Assembly (NCBI GenBank): GCA_014529385.2
Contig: CM043961.1
Span: forward strand, 12,930,978-12,994,977
Reading direction: 5' to 3'
DNA length: 64,000 nucleotides
Source of the DNA: Adiantum capillus-veneris
Taxonomy: Eukaryota; Streptophyta; Polypodiopsida; Polypodiales; Pteridaceae
The position numbers and the translations under genes are program-made. Positions 20,956-31,692 of the stretch are shown one piece after another. The stretch's first letter is position 1. The number at the start of each line of letters is the position of its first letter. The notes below the pieces were generated by a model. That model was not told where the DNA came from. It saw only the letters and a list, made by a program, of their open reading frames with translations, and made no database searches.

Positions 20956-22640
20956 TTACCCATCCTTTGGAAACTTAGAATGCTGCATTTTACCCAAAAT
21001 ATAGCCTTCACAAACATGTTTGACATGTGCTTCAAGAGACAGGAAAGAAGCAACCATATCAGATTTCTGCAAACGCAACAAACTGACAAAATTCAGATGC
21101 CCAAAACGTACATGCCACAATTTTGCATCTGAAACACCCCTTGAATCTGCAACTGCATTTGCAAAATTTTGTCCACACTTGTCATAGCAAGTGAGCTTAT
21201 ACAACCCAGGCCACAAAAGGCCAAATGCAACAATTGCATCACCAAAATTGAGATCATGAATTGTACATCTGTCATCCACAAATTTGACTACAAGTCCAAG
21301 TCTAGCAAGTGCAGATACAGACAAAAGATTCTTCTTGATCCTAGGTACATAAAGTGCATCAACAAGTGTGAAAGAACTACCATTTGCAGCAGTAAGCACA
21401 ATCTTTCCAACTCCCTGAACAGGATAAGAGGCATCGTTGGCACAAGTGACTGAATTCCCATGAGGGACAAACTTGAGAGAGGTGAACAATTCACGATGTG
21501 AGGTAATGTGCTTTGTAGCACCATTGTCGAAATACCACCCATGTGAATCTGCAGCAATCGACATACATGCATCATGGACAACAGGATTGTAAGTGCACTC
21601 TGCACTAAAAGCCCATTCTACATCAACATCAGCATCAGCATCATAGTCTCCTTTCATAGAAGACTAAAAAATGGCTGCATCTGTAGTGGAATCAGCATTT
21701 GCAGTGGAGCCACCCTATTTGTTCTTAGCCTCTTTGGACTTCAACTTAGGACACTACTTGATCAAGTGATCATTAGGTTTACAATAATGGCAACGCATCT
21801 TCTTTTTTCCCTTATCACCAAAATTTCCAGACGAATTGCTGCCAACAGAAGCATTAGGAACAAAATTTTTGCCACTCGCAGCAGCAGAACCATAAGTAGT
21901 GGCTGCATTGTTGTTACCACCCTTTCTTTAAGAAGCAATAAAAGCATGTTCAATTGTACGCCACCTAGTCCTGTTTTTCTGGAAAGTGAATTTTGCAACA
22001 GCAATGTGCATAATGCATCAAAATTGACAACTTTAGGATTTCCTTGGGTCATAAGTCTTCAAGTACTAGCAAAAGTCTGGTAAGAATTTGGTAAGCCATC
22101 AAGAACAGTCTACACAAGGGAGCTGTCTAAAATGACTTCACTTGCCGAAATAAGTTGCTCATTGATATCCTTGACACTAGCAAGGAAAGTGTCCATATCA
22201 TCTTCCTCGTGCATAATCTCTGATTCCAACTCTTTATGCAACAAAGCAATTTTAGCCTCATTGCGGCTTGCATAAAGACCTGCTAGAATATCCCAAGCCT
22301 ATTTTGCAAATTTCGCTGAATGAATGTGAGGAGTAATGGTACGCTTCACACACAACACAATCAATGCATGAGCATGCGCATCCTTTACGTCCCAACGAGC
22401 TTGTTCTGCCATGGCCAAAACAACTCTAATAACAGCAATTCTTGCAGCAAGACCTGCAACATCCCCAACATCGCCTACATCCTCAGAACCAGGATGTACA
22501 TCAATGCCTTGCACAATGTTTCAGACACCCTTTGACACAAGAACATGTTGCATCATGTAAGCCCACATAGGGATAATTGTCCCCATCCAACCTGTCCTCG
22601 ACAGCAAACATCATGAACACATCTGTGTTGTTGTCAGCCG
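20956..22640 (-). pseudogene. copia Gag and aspartic protease region
   Basis: 20956-21657 holds the protease: GWYFDNGATKHITSHRELFT, with DNGA where DSGA is usual, then LVDALYVPRIKKNLLSVSAL, and the GAG-pre-integrase block LWHVRFGHLNFVSLLRLQKS. 21660-22640 holds Gag (UBN2/gag-polypeptide type): near the N-terminus RLDGDNYP, then AWDILAGLYASRNEAKIALL and VLDGLPNSYQTFAS. A zinc knuckle is not clear. Stops and frame changes occur throughout. Confidence 0.83.
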
Positions 22641-22660
22641 GGTGAAAGCATGTATAGGTG

Positions 22661-22890
22661 GCCTGGAAAGTAATGTCAAGGACATTGCTTTTTTGCGCTT
22701 AAAAGTGGGTGTTTTAAAAGTGCTTCAAATCTCAAAAAGAATATCGCTCTCCTAAGGTACGTCAATTAAGTCTCCTAATGTAACGTACCACAATTAATGA
22801 GACTAAATGTAATTTACTGCTGAACGTTGGGCCGCTTCAACCTGTCTGAGCTTTCTTTGTCTCTGAGATCTCTCTTGGAGCTCTATCTAG

Positions 22891-22945
<55 letters not shown>

Positions 22946-23542
22946 GAGCTCTTGCTGAGATTTCTGTATCGCTCAGCCCCCTCTCTCTCTCTCTTTCTCT
23001 CTCTAAGCATGGCTCCTCTTGTGTCTGAGCTCACGCTCATCTCTCTCTCTCTCTCTTAGCACTCTTTCTCTCTCTCTCTCACAAACTCTATCTCTATAGG
23101 TTCCTCTTCTACTTGATGATTCTTGAGGTATGTAAACACTTATTATGATTTGTTAGTATCTTGCTAATTAGTGCAAGAAGTGCCATGTATTAATTAAAAG
23201 TATAGCGTGTAGTTATGATTTGTATTGTATTTCTTGTAGAGCAATCCTTTGAAAGCACAATGAAGAACTATCTATCAGCTCATCGTCATTGAGTAGAGAA
23301 GCTCAACTTCAACACAGAAAATTAATGAGAGAATATTGGGCTGCTCAGAAACGAAAGCAACGTTAGGCAACGGTCAACTTTGTGACGGAAAGCAATACAA
23401 GGGAGATGGATGAAAGAAAGAAATGAAGGATATGTCAATCTATGGTACAACACTTTGATACCTTAACCGTGGGAATGGATGCAAGTGGTAGGAAGGAATC
23501 TTTGATGATTTTCTTCAACATCCTTGCTTCCTTACTATGCAG
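22661..23542 (+). other. Pyrimidine-rich leader upstream of the transposase gene
   Basis: No conserved gene until the exon at 23543. (TC)n tracts lie at 22893-22942, 22981-23003 and 23041-23080. 23100-23540 contains possible 5' untranslated and first-exon sequence (a basic RKQR-like piece near 23350). The base just before 23543 is the end of a good acceptor (CTTACTATGCAG). The promoter was not located. Confidence 0.4.
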
Positions 23543-23983
23543 ATTAAATCCAAAGAGTTGGAAGCAATTATGCTGAGAAACATCCGCAACACTTTGAATC
23601 ATGTGAAGGTCCCAAGATCTTCAGACGAGTTTTTTGTGAAGAAATCAGCAATGATGATGTTGGTGAATGGTGGAAGCAAGGAGCAAAACACTGACATGAG
23701 CATACCGCAAGCTGCCAAGCTTATGGGGATCCACAAAAGAAACTTATATTCAGCCAAACATCACTTAATAGTGTCAAGTGAATCCGACGGTTCGTTCCCT
23801 GCATCTGAGTGTCATAGAGATGATGCACGGAGAACTCACATCACTCAAATTGTTAAAGACATAGTCTTTCAATTTTGGACGGATGAGACGAGGGTGTCCC
23901 CCAACAAGAAAGATGTTTGCAGTGAGAGACTAGCTAGATGTTCATATGTAAAGCATCCAATCCACCTTCTTGAGGAGCCTCAG
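23543..23983 (+). CDS. Transposase-like gene, exon with helix-turn-helix
   Basis: 441 bp, phase 0 at both ends, flanked by an acceptor (ATGCAG) and a donor (CAG|GTAATT). Residues near the middle (MSIPQAAKLMGIHKRNLYSA) look like a helix-turn-helix. The end (FQFWTDETRVSPNKKDVCSE) resembles the stretch before the catalytic domain in a family of transposase-like proteins known to me from animals: a D...S....GK.D pattern followed by a K-H/Y-L block. Splicing from Gln at 23983 to Val at 26292 keeps the frame exactly. It should encode DNA recognition. Confidence 0.65.
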
Positions 23984-26291
23984 GTAATTGATATATTTTT
24001 TTAGCACTTTTTATTGGTGCTACAACTCATATTCCTGCTACAACATTATGTTTCTATACCACTTTTTATTGGTGCTACAACTCATTACTGCCATAACATT
24101 ATGTTTCTATACTTCTTTTTATTAGTGCTACAGCTTGTTTTGGTGTTTTGCACCACTTTCTAGTGGTGCTGCAACATTAAAAAGTGGTGAAACATTACTA
24201 TATTGGTCTCTAATTGAATCTGAACCACTTCTAAAATTTGATCAATAGTTCTAAATGTTTTTGAAGCACTTTTACTTGTGTTTCCACACCACTTTTTAGT
24301 GTCTTTGAACCAGTTTTTAATGTTTTGCAGCAGGTTTTAATGTTTAAGAAACAGTTTTTACTAGAAATGCACCAACGCTTCACCGTAAACCCTACAAAGT
24401 GGTGTTCACCCACTAAAAAGTCTTGTTTACCCAATGCTAACAGACGTGTTTTACAAACTCGTAGGGGTGTTACAGGTGCACACATTTTTTGTGGTGCAAC
24501 TCACTTTTTCCAAGTGATGTAGCAGCTTTTAGTCATGGTGCAGCAGTTATAGTAGTGCCATAGACTTTTTACTGCTGCTGCACAAATGGTGCCCACCACC
24601 TTATGATGGTAACCAAAACCATATTAGTGGAGTTTGAACACATTTTGTTAGTAAACACTTACAAGTGCTGTCACACCACAATGAAGTGGTGGACACAACA
24701 CTTACAAGTATAAAAACCACTTTCACGTGGTGTCTGTCCGCATTCAAGTGGTGAGAAGCCACTTTCATGTGCTAAGTCACTACGTCAGTCCATCACTCCA
24801 TGCAAGTGGTGAGGCACCACTCCCAAGTGGTGTGACACCACTTTCAAGTAGTAACTAAAACCTTATCACTGCAATCAAGCGGAAAGTTCCCGCTTTCAAG
24901 TGGTTAGACACTGTATTCAAGTGACAAGAAAACGCGTTAAAGTGGTGACTGCCCACTTTGAACTAGTTTCTCACCACTCTCAAGTGGTCATCAAGTGGTG
25001 AGACACCACTTTCATGTGCAAAGTACTACGTTAGTCATCACTCCATGCAAGTGGTGAGACACCACTTTCAAGTGGCCGAACACCGCATTCCAATGACTTG
25101 AATCCGCGTTCAAGTGGTGACTGCCCACTTTGAACTAGTTTCTCACCATTCTCAAGTGGTCATCAAGTGGTGAGATACCACTTTCAAGTGATAGCTTAAA
25201 CCTGGTCACTGCAATCAAGCGGCAAGCTCCCGTTTTCAAGTGGCCAGACACCGCATTCAAGTGACCAGAATCAGCGTTCAAGTGGTGACTGCCCACTTTG
25301 AAGTAGTTGCTCACTAATTTCAAGTGGTCATCAAGTGGTGAGACACCACTTTCATGTGCTAAGTCACTACGTCAATCATCACTCCATGCAAGTGATGAGG
25401 CACCACTCCCAAGTGGCAAAACACCACTTTCAAGTGGTAGCTAAAACCTTGTCACTGCAATCAAGTGGCAAGTTCCCGCTTTCAAGTGGCCAAAAACCGC
25501 ATTCAAGTGACCAGAATCCACATTCAAGTGGTTACTGCCCACTTTGAAGTAGTTGCTCACCACTCTCAAGTGGTCATGAAGCACTTTTCACAAGAGCTCC
25601 TCCACTTCCAAGTTGTGTTGGACCACTATCTAGTTCTGATGATGGTATGTCGCCTAGTATTTTGTCCCTCCCAGCTACTTTTTAAGTGCTAGATTTTAAT
25701 TGGTGACTGGCCACTTTGAACTAGTCGCTCACCACTCTAAAGTGGTCATCAAACACTTTTCACAAGAGCTCCTCCACTTTCAAGTTGTGTTGGACTACTA
25801 TCTAGTGCTAATGCTGGTCTGTCGCCTAGTATTTTGTCCCTCCCAGCTACTTTTTAAGTGCTAGTTCTGAACTTCCCCAGAACTTTCATGTCCTTACTCA
25901 CCACTTTTTAATCGTTGCCCACCATATTCAAGTAGTGCACACCATTTTTTATTGGCGGTTCATCACCGTCAAAGTGGTTTGAATTCACTTTTAAGTCATG
26001 CCAAACCACTTTTTAGTTACGTTGAATGCGGTTTCTCACCACTATTAAGTTGTCCTCACACAACCTCTTAATATTCTACCTTTTTGTATGGTTACTAGTT
26101 TCTACACTAATTTGTATTTGTGGTGCATTATTTTCACAGGTAAAACAATACTACTGAATGTATCATTACTAGTTTTTAGTGGTGCACACCAGTTTTTAGT
26201 GATATAGAATCACTTTTTAATGTTTTAAAACAATTTAACCAGTTTTGAATGCTAAGTTTATTTTTAACATTTGTATACATGTATATTGCAG
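23984..26291 (+). repeat. 2.3-kb intron filled with AAGTGGT/ACCACTT words
   Basis: Bounded by GTAATT at 23984 and TATATTGCAG ending at 26291. The interior is dense with short mutually complementary words (AAGTGGTG, CACCACTT, AGTGGTGAGACACCACTTTC). Larger direct repeats are nested inside: a block with CTGCCCACTTTGAAC and TCATCAAGTGGTGAGACACC recurs about four times between 24780 and 25560. A block starting CAAGAGCTCCTCCACTT recurs at about 25590 and 25765. The same words fill 28.26-29.46 and 37.34-39.78 kb. No coding sequence is seen. Confidence 0.85.
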
Positions 26292-27527
26292 GTGGAGCTT
26301 TATTTAAGATTCAAGACAAAGTATGCAGATATTCAAATTTCACAACTTTGCTTCGAGTCTATGAAACCGTTCTTTGTCCGAAAATTGAGGGATCGCTACA
26401 CCTGCTGTTGTATTGTGCATGTACAAATGATTTTCCTTAAAGAGGCAGTAAATCACATGCGGACTCGAAGTTTTGATCTTCATGGTTCTTGCTGCATGTG
26501 CAGTTGTCCTATATGCCTTCATCATGATGAAGTTGTCAACCATGGATGTCTTGCATACAAAAATGCAGGTATGAGCACCACTTCACTGTTGGAGTCTATA
26601 CTCTGCCCTATACTTGCAGAACATAGTTTCCATAGCTACCAATGCTTAATGGGAACATGCAATGCATGCGGTGTAGGTAATATTCAGATCTGTCCAAGAG
26701 AAGAAGTTGAGCAGAGTAAGCAAGTATCTGTGAAGTTTTTTGAAAATATAGTGGGTGCCACTGGATTAAACAATGAAGCTAGAAAGAGCACTGTGAAAGA
26801 CATTGTCCACAAGAAAATGCTGCCTAGAGAACTTTTGCAAGTGTACCCACACCACTTGAAGAAGTATGTCACTCACAATTTTATATTTAGGTGGCAAGCA
26901 CAACAGTTCAAGGACTGCATTTCTTTGTTTCCAGATGATGTGGTTGTCTCCGTTGTTGACTTTGCAGAGAACTACTCCTTCAAGGAGCAAAATGAGATCC
27001 AGTCAATGCATTGGTACACTAAGCAGGTCACTATCTTTGTCCCGATTACTTATTTCCGCATCGCATCAGGTGCAATAAAGAAGACCATGCACTTTTTTGT
27101 CTCAGATGATAAACAACATGACACCTTATTTGTGCAGCATGCTTTTCTCTTACATGCTCAATGGTTGAGAGATCAAGGGCTAAGCTTTAAAAAACATTGG
27201 GTTTGGTCAGATGGCGCAGCTTCACAATTTAAAGCAAAGCGACCGTTTTACTTTGTTGCTAGATATTGGAGCCTTACTGGCATGGAAATGAATTGGAATT
27301 TTTTTTGCTCAGGACATGGAAAGGGGGAACATGATGGGGCTGGGGCTATCATTAAAAGGGCTCTAACTCATGAGCAATTGAAGCAAAATAGCGTGCGGTT
27401 GACTTGTGCAGTTGAAGTTGTCTCTTTTTTGAGAATGCATCTCAGTACTGGAGCAACTACTATGTATGACAAGCAAAAGAGGGAGGTCAGTAGGGTGTTC
27501 TGGGAGGTCAAGCTAGGCAATGTTTAG
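26292..27527 (+). CDS. Transposase-like RNase H-fold catalytic domain
   Basis: A long open exon of about 411 residues. It starts VELYLRFKTKYADIQISQLC and has a Cys/His-rich part (CCIVHVQ...CCMCSCPICLHH, CNACGVG). Then come acidic boxes with DDE/D spacing: VVDFAENYSFKEQNEIQSMH (Asp at 26958), HWVWSDGAASQFKAKRP (Asp at 27210), FFCSGHGKGEHDGAG (Asp at 27333). Large uncharacterised families in animals and seed-free plants share the DFAENY, SDG.ASQFK and HGKG..DG boxes. I infer an RNase H-like transposase. No stop interrupts the exon. The true 3' splice junction is probably a donor near 27485-27510, before the LGNV stop. The transposon superfamily is not assigned. Confidence 0.68.
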   Translation: MELYLRFKTKYADIQISQLCFESMKPFFVRKLRDRYTCCCIVHVQMIFLKEAVNHMRTRSFDLHGSCCMCSCPICLHHDEVVNHGCLAYKNAGMSTTSLLESILCPILAEHSFHSYQCLMGTCNACGVGNIQICPREEVEQSKQVSVKFFENIVGATGLNNEARKSTVKDIVHKKMLPRELLQVYPHHLKKYVTHNFIFRWQAQQFKDCISLFPDDVVVSVVDFAENYSFKEQNEIQSMHWYTKQVTIFVPITYFRIASGAIKKTMHFFVSDDKQHDTLFVQHAFLLHAQWLRDQGLSFKKHWVWSDGAASQFKAKRPFYFVARYWSLTGMEMNWNFFCSGHGKGEHDGAGAIIKRALTHEQLKQNSVRLTCAVEVVSFLRMHLSTGATTMYDKQKREVSRVFWEVKLGNV

Positions 27528-27690
27528 TAATCCCATAAATGGGACTGCAAACCATTGAAGGGCTCAAGAGCAATGCACTGTGTGAATGGGTATTCTAAGA
27601 ACAACACTTGTGCATTGCGATCAAAACGGTTGTCATGATTTTGTTTTCCTTGTAGGCTTGGCCATTGGAGAAAGTGTATGAACAGATCAC

Positions 27691-28158
27691 ATGTGGAGAC
27701 GTGGCAATATCACACTTTGGAGCCACTTGCTAATGATTCCCAGTCATACGGAGTTCCATGGTGCCACTTATGCAGGTCATTATGACTCCTTAAGCGATGC
27801 TCTCACACCTGGAGACAATTTTGCTGTCACTTCTGAAGAGAATAATGAGGAGGCTGTCGATTTCTACATTTTGAAGTGTGCAGTAGCTAAGGGCCTAACA
27901 ACTAACGAGCAAATTGATGCATGGGGCAACAAGATAGAGAAGCATACTTATATGGTCACGGGCCATTGGTATAAATCCCTACAAGCAAACTTGTATGAGC
28001 TGTGGGATAACAACCCAGTAGTTTTCATATATTCCCACTTGATAAGGGCAATAAAGTTCCCTATGGAGCCTGTAGTGCTCGATGGCATAGGAGAGGTGTT
28101 CGAACTTTCCAATGAAAACCATGAGGTAATATACAATAGCATGCCCTTTGAATTGTAA
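27691..28158 (+). CDS. Transposase 3' exon, copy 1
   Basis: After an intron ending TTTTCCTTGTAG at 27655 comes a coding stretch of about 155 residues. It includes YAGHYDSLSDALTPGDNFAV, then DFYILKC, then HWYKSLQANLYELWDNNPVV and GIGEVFELSNENHEVIYNSM, with stop TAA at 28156. The related animal proteins end with a similar small 'GD.vAV...FYv..' domain, so this is read as their C-terminal domain. The exact 5' end and phase of the exon are uncertain because two frames are open near 27690. Confidence 0.55.
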   Translation: MWRRGNITLWSHLLMIPSHTEFHGATYAGHYDSLSDALTPGDNFAVTSEENNEEAVDFYILKCAVAKGLTTNEQIDAWGNKIEKHTYMVTGHWYKSLQANLYELWDNNPVVFIYSHLIRAIKFPMEPVVLDGIGEVFELSNENHEVIYNSMPFEL

Positions 28159-28522
28159 ATCAAATCTGATTTTATATCATCTAGTGAAAGATTGAACAAG
28201 ATGGAATTGGTGTAAACGTACGATGGAATTGACATGTTGGTTTTTGAGAATGCTTCACCACTCCCCCCATCCCCCCCAAACATCACCACTACTATGTATG
28301 ACAAGCAAAAGAGGGAGGTCAGTAGGGTGTTCTGGGAGGTCAAGCTAGGCGATGTTCAGTGATCCCATCAATGGGACTGCAAACCATTGAAGGGCTCAAG
28401 AGCAATGCACTGTGTGAATGGGTAATCTGAGAACAACACTTATGCATTGCGATCAAAACGGTTGTCATGCTTTTGTTTTCCTTGCAGGCTTGGCCATTGG
28501 AGAAAGTGTATGAACAGATCGC

Positions 28523-28990
28523 ATGTGGAGACATGGCAATATCACACTTTGGAGCCACTTGCTAATGATTCCCAGTCATACGGAGTTCCATGGTGCCACT
28601 TATGCAGGTCATTATGACTCGTTAAGCGATGCTCTCACACCTGGAGACAATTTTGTTGTCACTTCTGAAGAGAATAATGAGGAGGCTGTCGACTTCTACA
28701 TTTTGAAGTGTGTAGTAGCTAAGGGCCTAACAATTGACGAGCAAATTGATGCATGGGGCAACAAGATAGAGAAGCATACTTATATGGTCACGGGCCATTG
28801 GTATAAATCCCTACAAGCAAACTTGTATGAGCTGTGGGATAACAACCCAGTAGTTTTCATATATTCCCACTTGATAAGGTAAATAAAGTTCCCTATGGAG
28901 CCTGTAGTGCTCGATGGCATAGGAGAAGTGTTCGAACTTTCCAATGAAAACCATGAGGCAATATACAATAGCATGCCCTTTGAATTGTAA
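28523..28990 (+). pseudogene. Transposase 3' exon, copy 2 (duplicate, broken)
   Basis: Near-identical copy of the 27691-28158 exon made by the 832-bp tandem duplication. It carries a TAA at 28880 (HLIR followed by stop) where copy 1 reads HLIRAIKFP, so its last third is not translated. Matching sequence continues to the copy of the original stop at 28988. Only one copy can serve the gene. Confidence 0.75.
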
Positions 28991-29121
28991 ATCAAATCTG
29001 ATTTTATATCATCTAGTGAAAGATTGAACAAGATGGAATTGGTGTAAACGTACGATGGAATTGACATGTTGGTTTTTGAGAATGCTTCACCACTCCCCCC
29101 ACCCCCCCCAAACATCACCAC

Positions 29122-29598
29122 TAAAAAGTGTTGCAGTTTCAGAAAAACTCAATAAAAATTTACCACTTTTTAGTGGTACTAAAGTGGTTTAGCCCCACTA
29201 AAAAGTGTTGCAGTTTTAGAAAAACTCAATAAAAATTTACCACTTTTTAGTGGTACTAAAGTGGTTTAGCACCACTAAAAAGTGGTTTAGCCCCACTAAA
29301 AAGTGGTTAAGAATGCTTCACCACTCCCCCCAAAAATCACCATTAAATGGTGTTGCAGTTCCAGAACAAGTGTTGCAATAACATAATAAAAATTTAACCA
29401 CGTTTTAGGGGTTTAGCACCACTAAAAAGTGGTTCTGAGACATTCATAAGTGTAGAGACATGTATAGTGCAGAGACAGTAAGGTGCCAGTACTTCTGTAT
29501 ATTACAAAAAGTATATTACAACAATTATCCAGAAACGTCTACATATCCACCAAGAATGTACAATATATAACGTTTTTGGCACTTCCGGATGTACAATC
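29122..29598. repeat. Direct and palindromic AGTGGT repeats
   Basis: A unit of about 78 bp (AAAAAGTGTTGCAGTTTCAG ... AAAGTGGTTTAGC) is duplicated in tandem at about 29120-29275, followed by further ACCACTAAAAAGTGG palindromes to 29460. 29470-29598 would be the 3' flank of the phosphatase gene on the minus strand. No gene seen. Confidence 0.8.
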
Positions 29599-30495
29599 TC
29601 ATTCATCTTCATTTATAACAAAGTGCTCAAAGACTAGACTCGAAAGTTCATCTTTGGGATTGCTGATGGGGTTTGCCTTTGTATACTCCAGGGTATTGGG
29701 GGTTAGTGCCCATCTGCACAACCATGGCAACAGTGTGCGCGTGAGGTAATCAGGGTCTTGTTCTTCATCAAGAGGATCAAAGGTGGGTGGACATATACAG
29801 TTGTCCCAGACATTGCGCAGATTTTTATATCTGGAGTCATCTACCAGCAATGTCCGAGAGGAGTCGTATTCTAGAAACTTGTTCCAAACATGGTAAAGGG
29901 GCTTGAAAGACACAGGTTCACCTGCAAGGTCTCTTGGAGCTCCAACAATCTCTTCAAAATACGACCACTTTTCACATTGCCAGTTTGAGAAGAGATCCCT
30001 TAAGTAATAAGTCCTATGTTCCCATATGTCTGGCCAACATGTACTGAGGATATGCTCAATGTTAGCAGCAGTACAAGTGCTCCAAATCATTGCATCTGCT
30101 ATTTGCCTCAAATCCCAAAAAAATTGCTCAACATCTCTACGGTAGTAGATCCACAACTTCTCGTCCACTCTTTTTAGTTTAACTCTGTCGGAAGCTAGAC
30201 GTGGAGGGTGTTTAAGTTGTCCAGTCTTTGGATCACGTTTGGTTACATCTCGTTTCACGAATAGTCCATCGAGATCAAGGATGATGAGCTTTTTGATCTT
30301 GAAGAAATTCGAAACAAGATATCCCCATCCAGGGCAGTTTGGTGAAATCTCCTCAATTTTGGGGCAAACTGCTGGTTCCTGGTCTTCCTCTACTTTATTT
30401 GGTGTTACATCTGCATCTTGCTTAGCCGGTATGTCTTCAACCTTCTCATCTGATTCTTGAACATCTCCAATCCAGCTAAGTTCTGCCATAGACAA
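29599..30495 (-). CDS. FCP1/NIF-type HAD phosphatase-like protein
   Basis: 298-residue uninterrupted frame from ATG at 30495. The acidic N-terminus (residues 1-55) is followed by a HAD fold of the FCP1/NLI-interacting-factor type. LIILDLDGLFVKRD at residues 70-83 is the catalytic DxD box; the usual Thr/Val after DxDx is Leu. DVEQFFWDLRQIADAMIWST at 121-140 is the conserved 'R.gv.eFl..l....i.iWs' block. LLVDDSRYKNL near 216-226 supplies the acidic pair. Relatives dephosphorylate proteins such as the RNA polymerase II tail. The Leu change leaves activity open. It lies tail-to-tail with the transposase gene and may be cargo of the same element. No stop is found, unlike its neighbours. Confidence 0.75.
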   Translation of the reverse strand: MSMAELSWIGDVQESDEKVEDIPAKQDADVTPNKVEEDQEPAVCPKIEEISPNCPGWGYLVSNFFKIKKLIILDLDGLFVKRDVTKRDPKTGQLKHPPRLASDRVKLKRVDEKLWIYYRRDVEQFFWDLRQIADAMIWSTCTAANIEHILSTCWPDIWEHRTYYLRDLFSNWQCEKWSYFEEIVGAPRDLAGEPVSFKPLYHVWNKFLEYDSSRTLLVDDSRYKNLRNVWDNCICPPTFDPLDEEQDPDYLTRTLLPWLCRWALTPNTLEYTKANPISNPKDELSSLVFEHFVINEDE

Positions 30496-30867
30496 GTAGC
30501 ATGCCTTAAAAACCTCAATCAGACTGACATATTAACCTTTTCAAAATACACTTGAAAAGTATACCTTCCAGGCTATTGATTTCCATTTCATTAGTTTCCT
30601 GAACTTCTATGGCAACAGTCCACTTGGCAGGAGATACTGGAGAGAAAAAATAAGCTCTACTTGAAGATGCTCATGATGATGTCGGAAAGAACAATACGAG
30701 TACAATAAATAGACAGTCAATGAATAATATGAGTACAATAAATAGACAATCAATGAGCAATAAACAACTAGTGAATGAAAAATAAAGCCGTCGTTTCATT
30801 ATCATCAAAATGAGGGTACAAAGACAAAATTACAAAGAGGCTACAAAGCACAAAAGGTTAATAGGGG
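30496..30867. other. Intergenic spacer between two minus-strand genes
   Basis: No coding sequence recognised. 30496-30660 may contain leader sequence of the phosphatase gene; 30680-30760 is AT-rich with a repeated AATGA.CAATA pattern. The upstream gene ends at the stop near 30868. Confidence 0.4.
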
Positions 30868-31359
30868 CTACAGAAGTTTCTTGCGGGACTTTGGTTTGGG
30901 AGGTTTAAGGTTGGGTGCTTGGAGGTTAGTTTTTTTCCGAGTAGATGAAGGCTCCTTGGATTTTTTACCTCATGGAGTAGGCTCTGGAGGCTCGGATGCA
31001 ACCTTAGCTTTTTTCTTTGGTGTGGCGCGCTCTTCAGTGTTGCTCCTCTTTTTCCTACGCCCCAAAATCTCTGCACAAACCTGTGAAATAAGAAGTTCTG
31101 AGTCCTCATCAGACAAGTTCACTGTTGTATCCTTTTCAATTGGCTTCTCAGATGATTTTTCAGCGTCCTCTATGTCCTTGTTCATTGCAGGTTCTGGCTT
31201 CAGAGGCACCTCGGCTGACTCCTTGGATGCATCACCTTGAGCTCCCACTACATCTGCTCTTTTTTCAGCCCTTTTTTTAGCCTTTTGTTGGTCCGGAGTG
31301 TCTTCACCTTCTTGTTTCTGGGATGCATTCTTATCCCCGCACCCACCACACATGCTATT

Positions 31360-31680
31360 TGTTGAGATGTCAAGCTCTACATCTTGAGCTGGCATCCACT
31401 ACGGGTCTTGGCCGCTTACGACATTTACTCACTGGCGCGTTAGGTGACCGACACGGAGGATCTCTGCCAGTGAATCTACATCTGGAATACACTTATAGTG
31501 CCAGTCTAGCACGCCTCTAGCGAGTTCACACTTAGTGACCGCATGTACATATGTGCTACTTTTCAATTTTAGCACTTAGTCATTTTGTACTCTCTTTTCT
31601 GTGCGAAGAAGAAGAAGCTTTCCATCTCTGTGTGGTGTGTGCTTGTCTTGTGTAGCTCTCTTGCAGCCTCTTTCTTTACA
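31360..31680 (+). repeat. 5' LTR of copia element 1
   Basis: Begins TGTTGAGATG and ends CTTTACA, next to the primer site. It contains promoter and R/U5 sequence; TTTTGTACTCTC near 31584 may be near the RNA start. It matches the 3' LTR over its full length. Confidence 0.95.
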
Positions 31681-31692
31681 TGGTATGAGAGC
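31681..31692 (+). promoter_or_regulatory. Primer binding site of copia element 1
   Basis: TGGTATGAGAGC directly abuts the 5' LTR. It differs at one base from the initiator tRNA-Met complement TGGTATCAGAGC commonly used by plant copia elements. Confidence 0.9.

Larger units (their letters stand above)
18300..22660 (-). mobile_element. Ty1/copia retrotransposon, decayed copy 2
   Basis: Read on the minus strand the order is gag, protease, integrase, reverse transcriptase, RNase H, which is the copia order. All domains are recognisable but broken by many stops and frame changes. I could not find the LTRs or primer site by eye. Several nonsense codons replace expected Gln or Arg codons (K-F-A-K-stop-A-W-D near 22300; S-L-V-stop-T-V near 22110; N-E-stop at 20036). 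Confidence 0.9.
27458..29121 (+). repeat. 832-bp tandem duplication covering the 3' exon of the transposase
   Basis: The segment from TATGTATGACAAGCAAAAGA at 27461 recurs at 28293, and every landmark checked is offset by 832 bp (ATGTGGAGAC at 27691/28523; CACCACTCCCCCC near 28257/29089). Unit 1 is about 27458-28289 and unit 2 about 28290-29121. The copies differ by scattered substitutions. Confidence 0.92.

Noticed and set aside
24000-26250. CRISPR or centromeric satellite
   Set aside because: No constant period; only short complementary words and a few nested duplications inside an intron.
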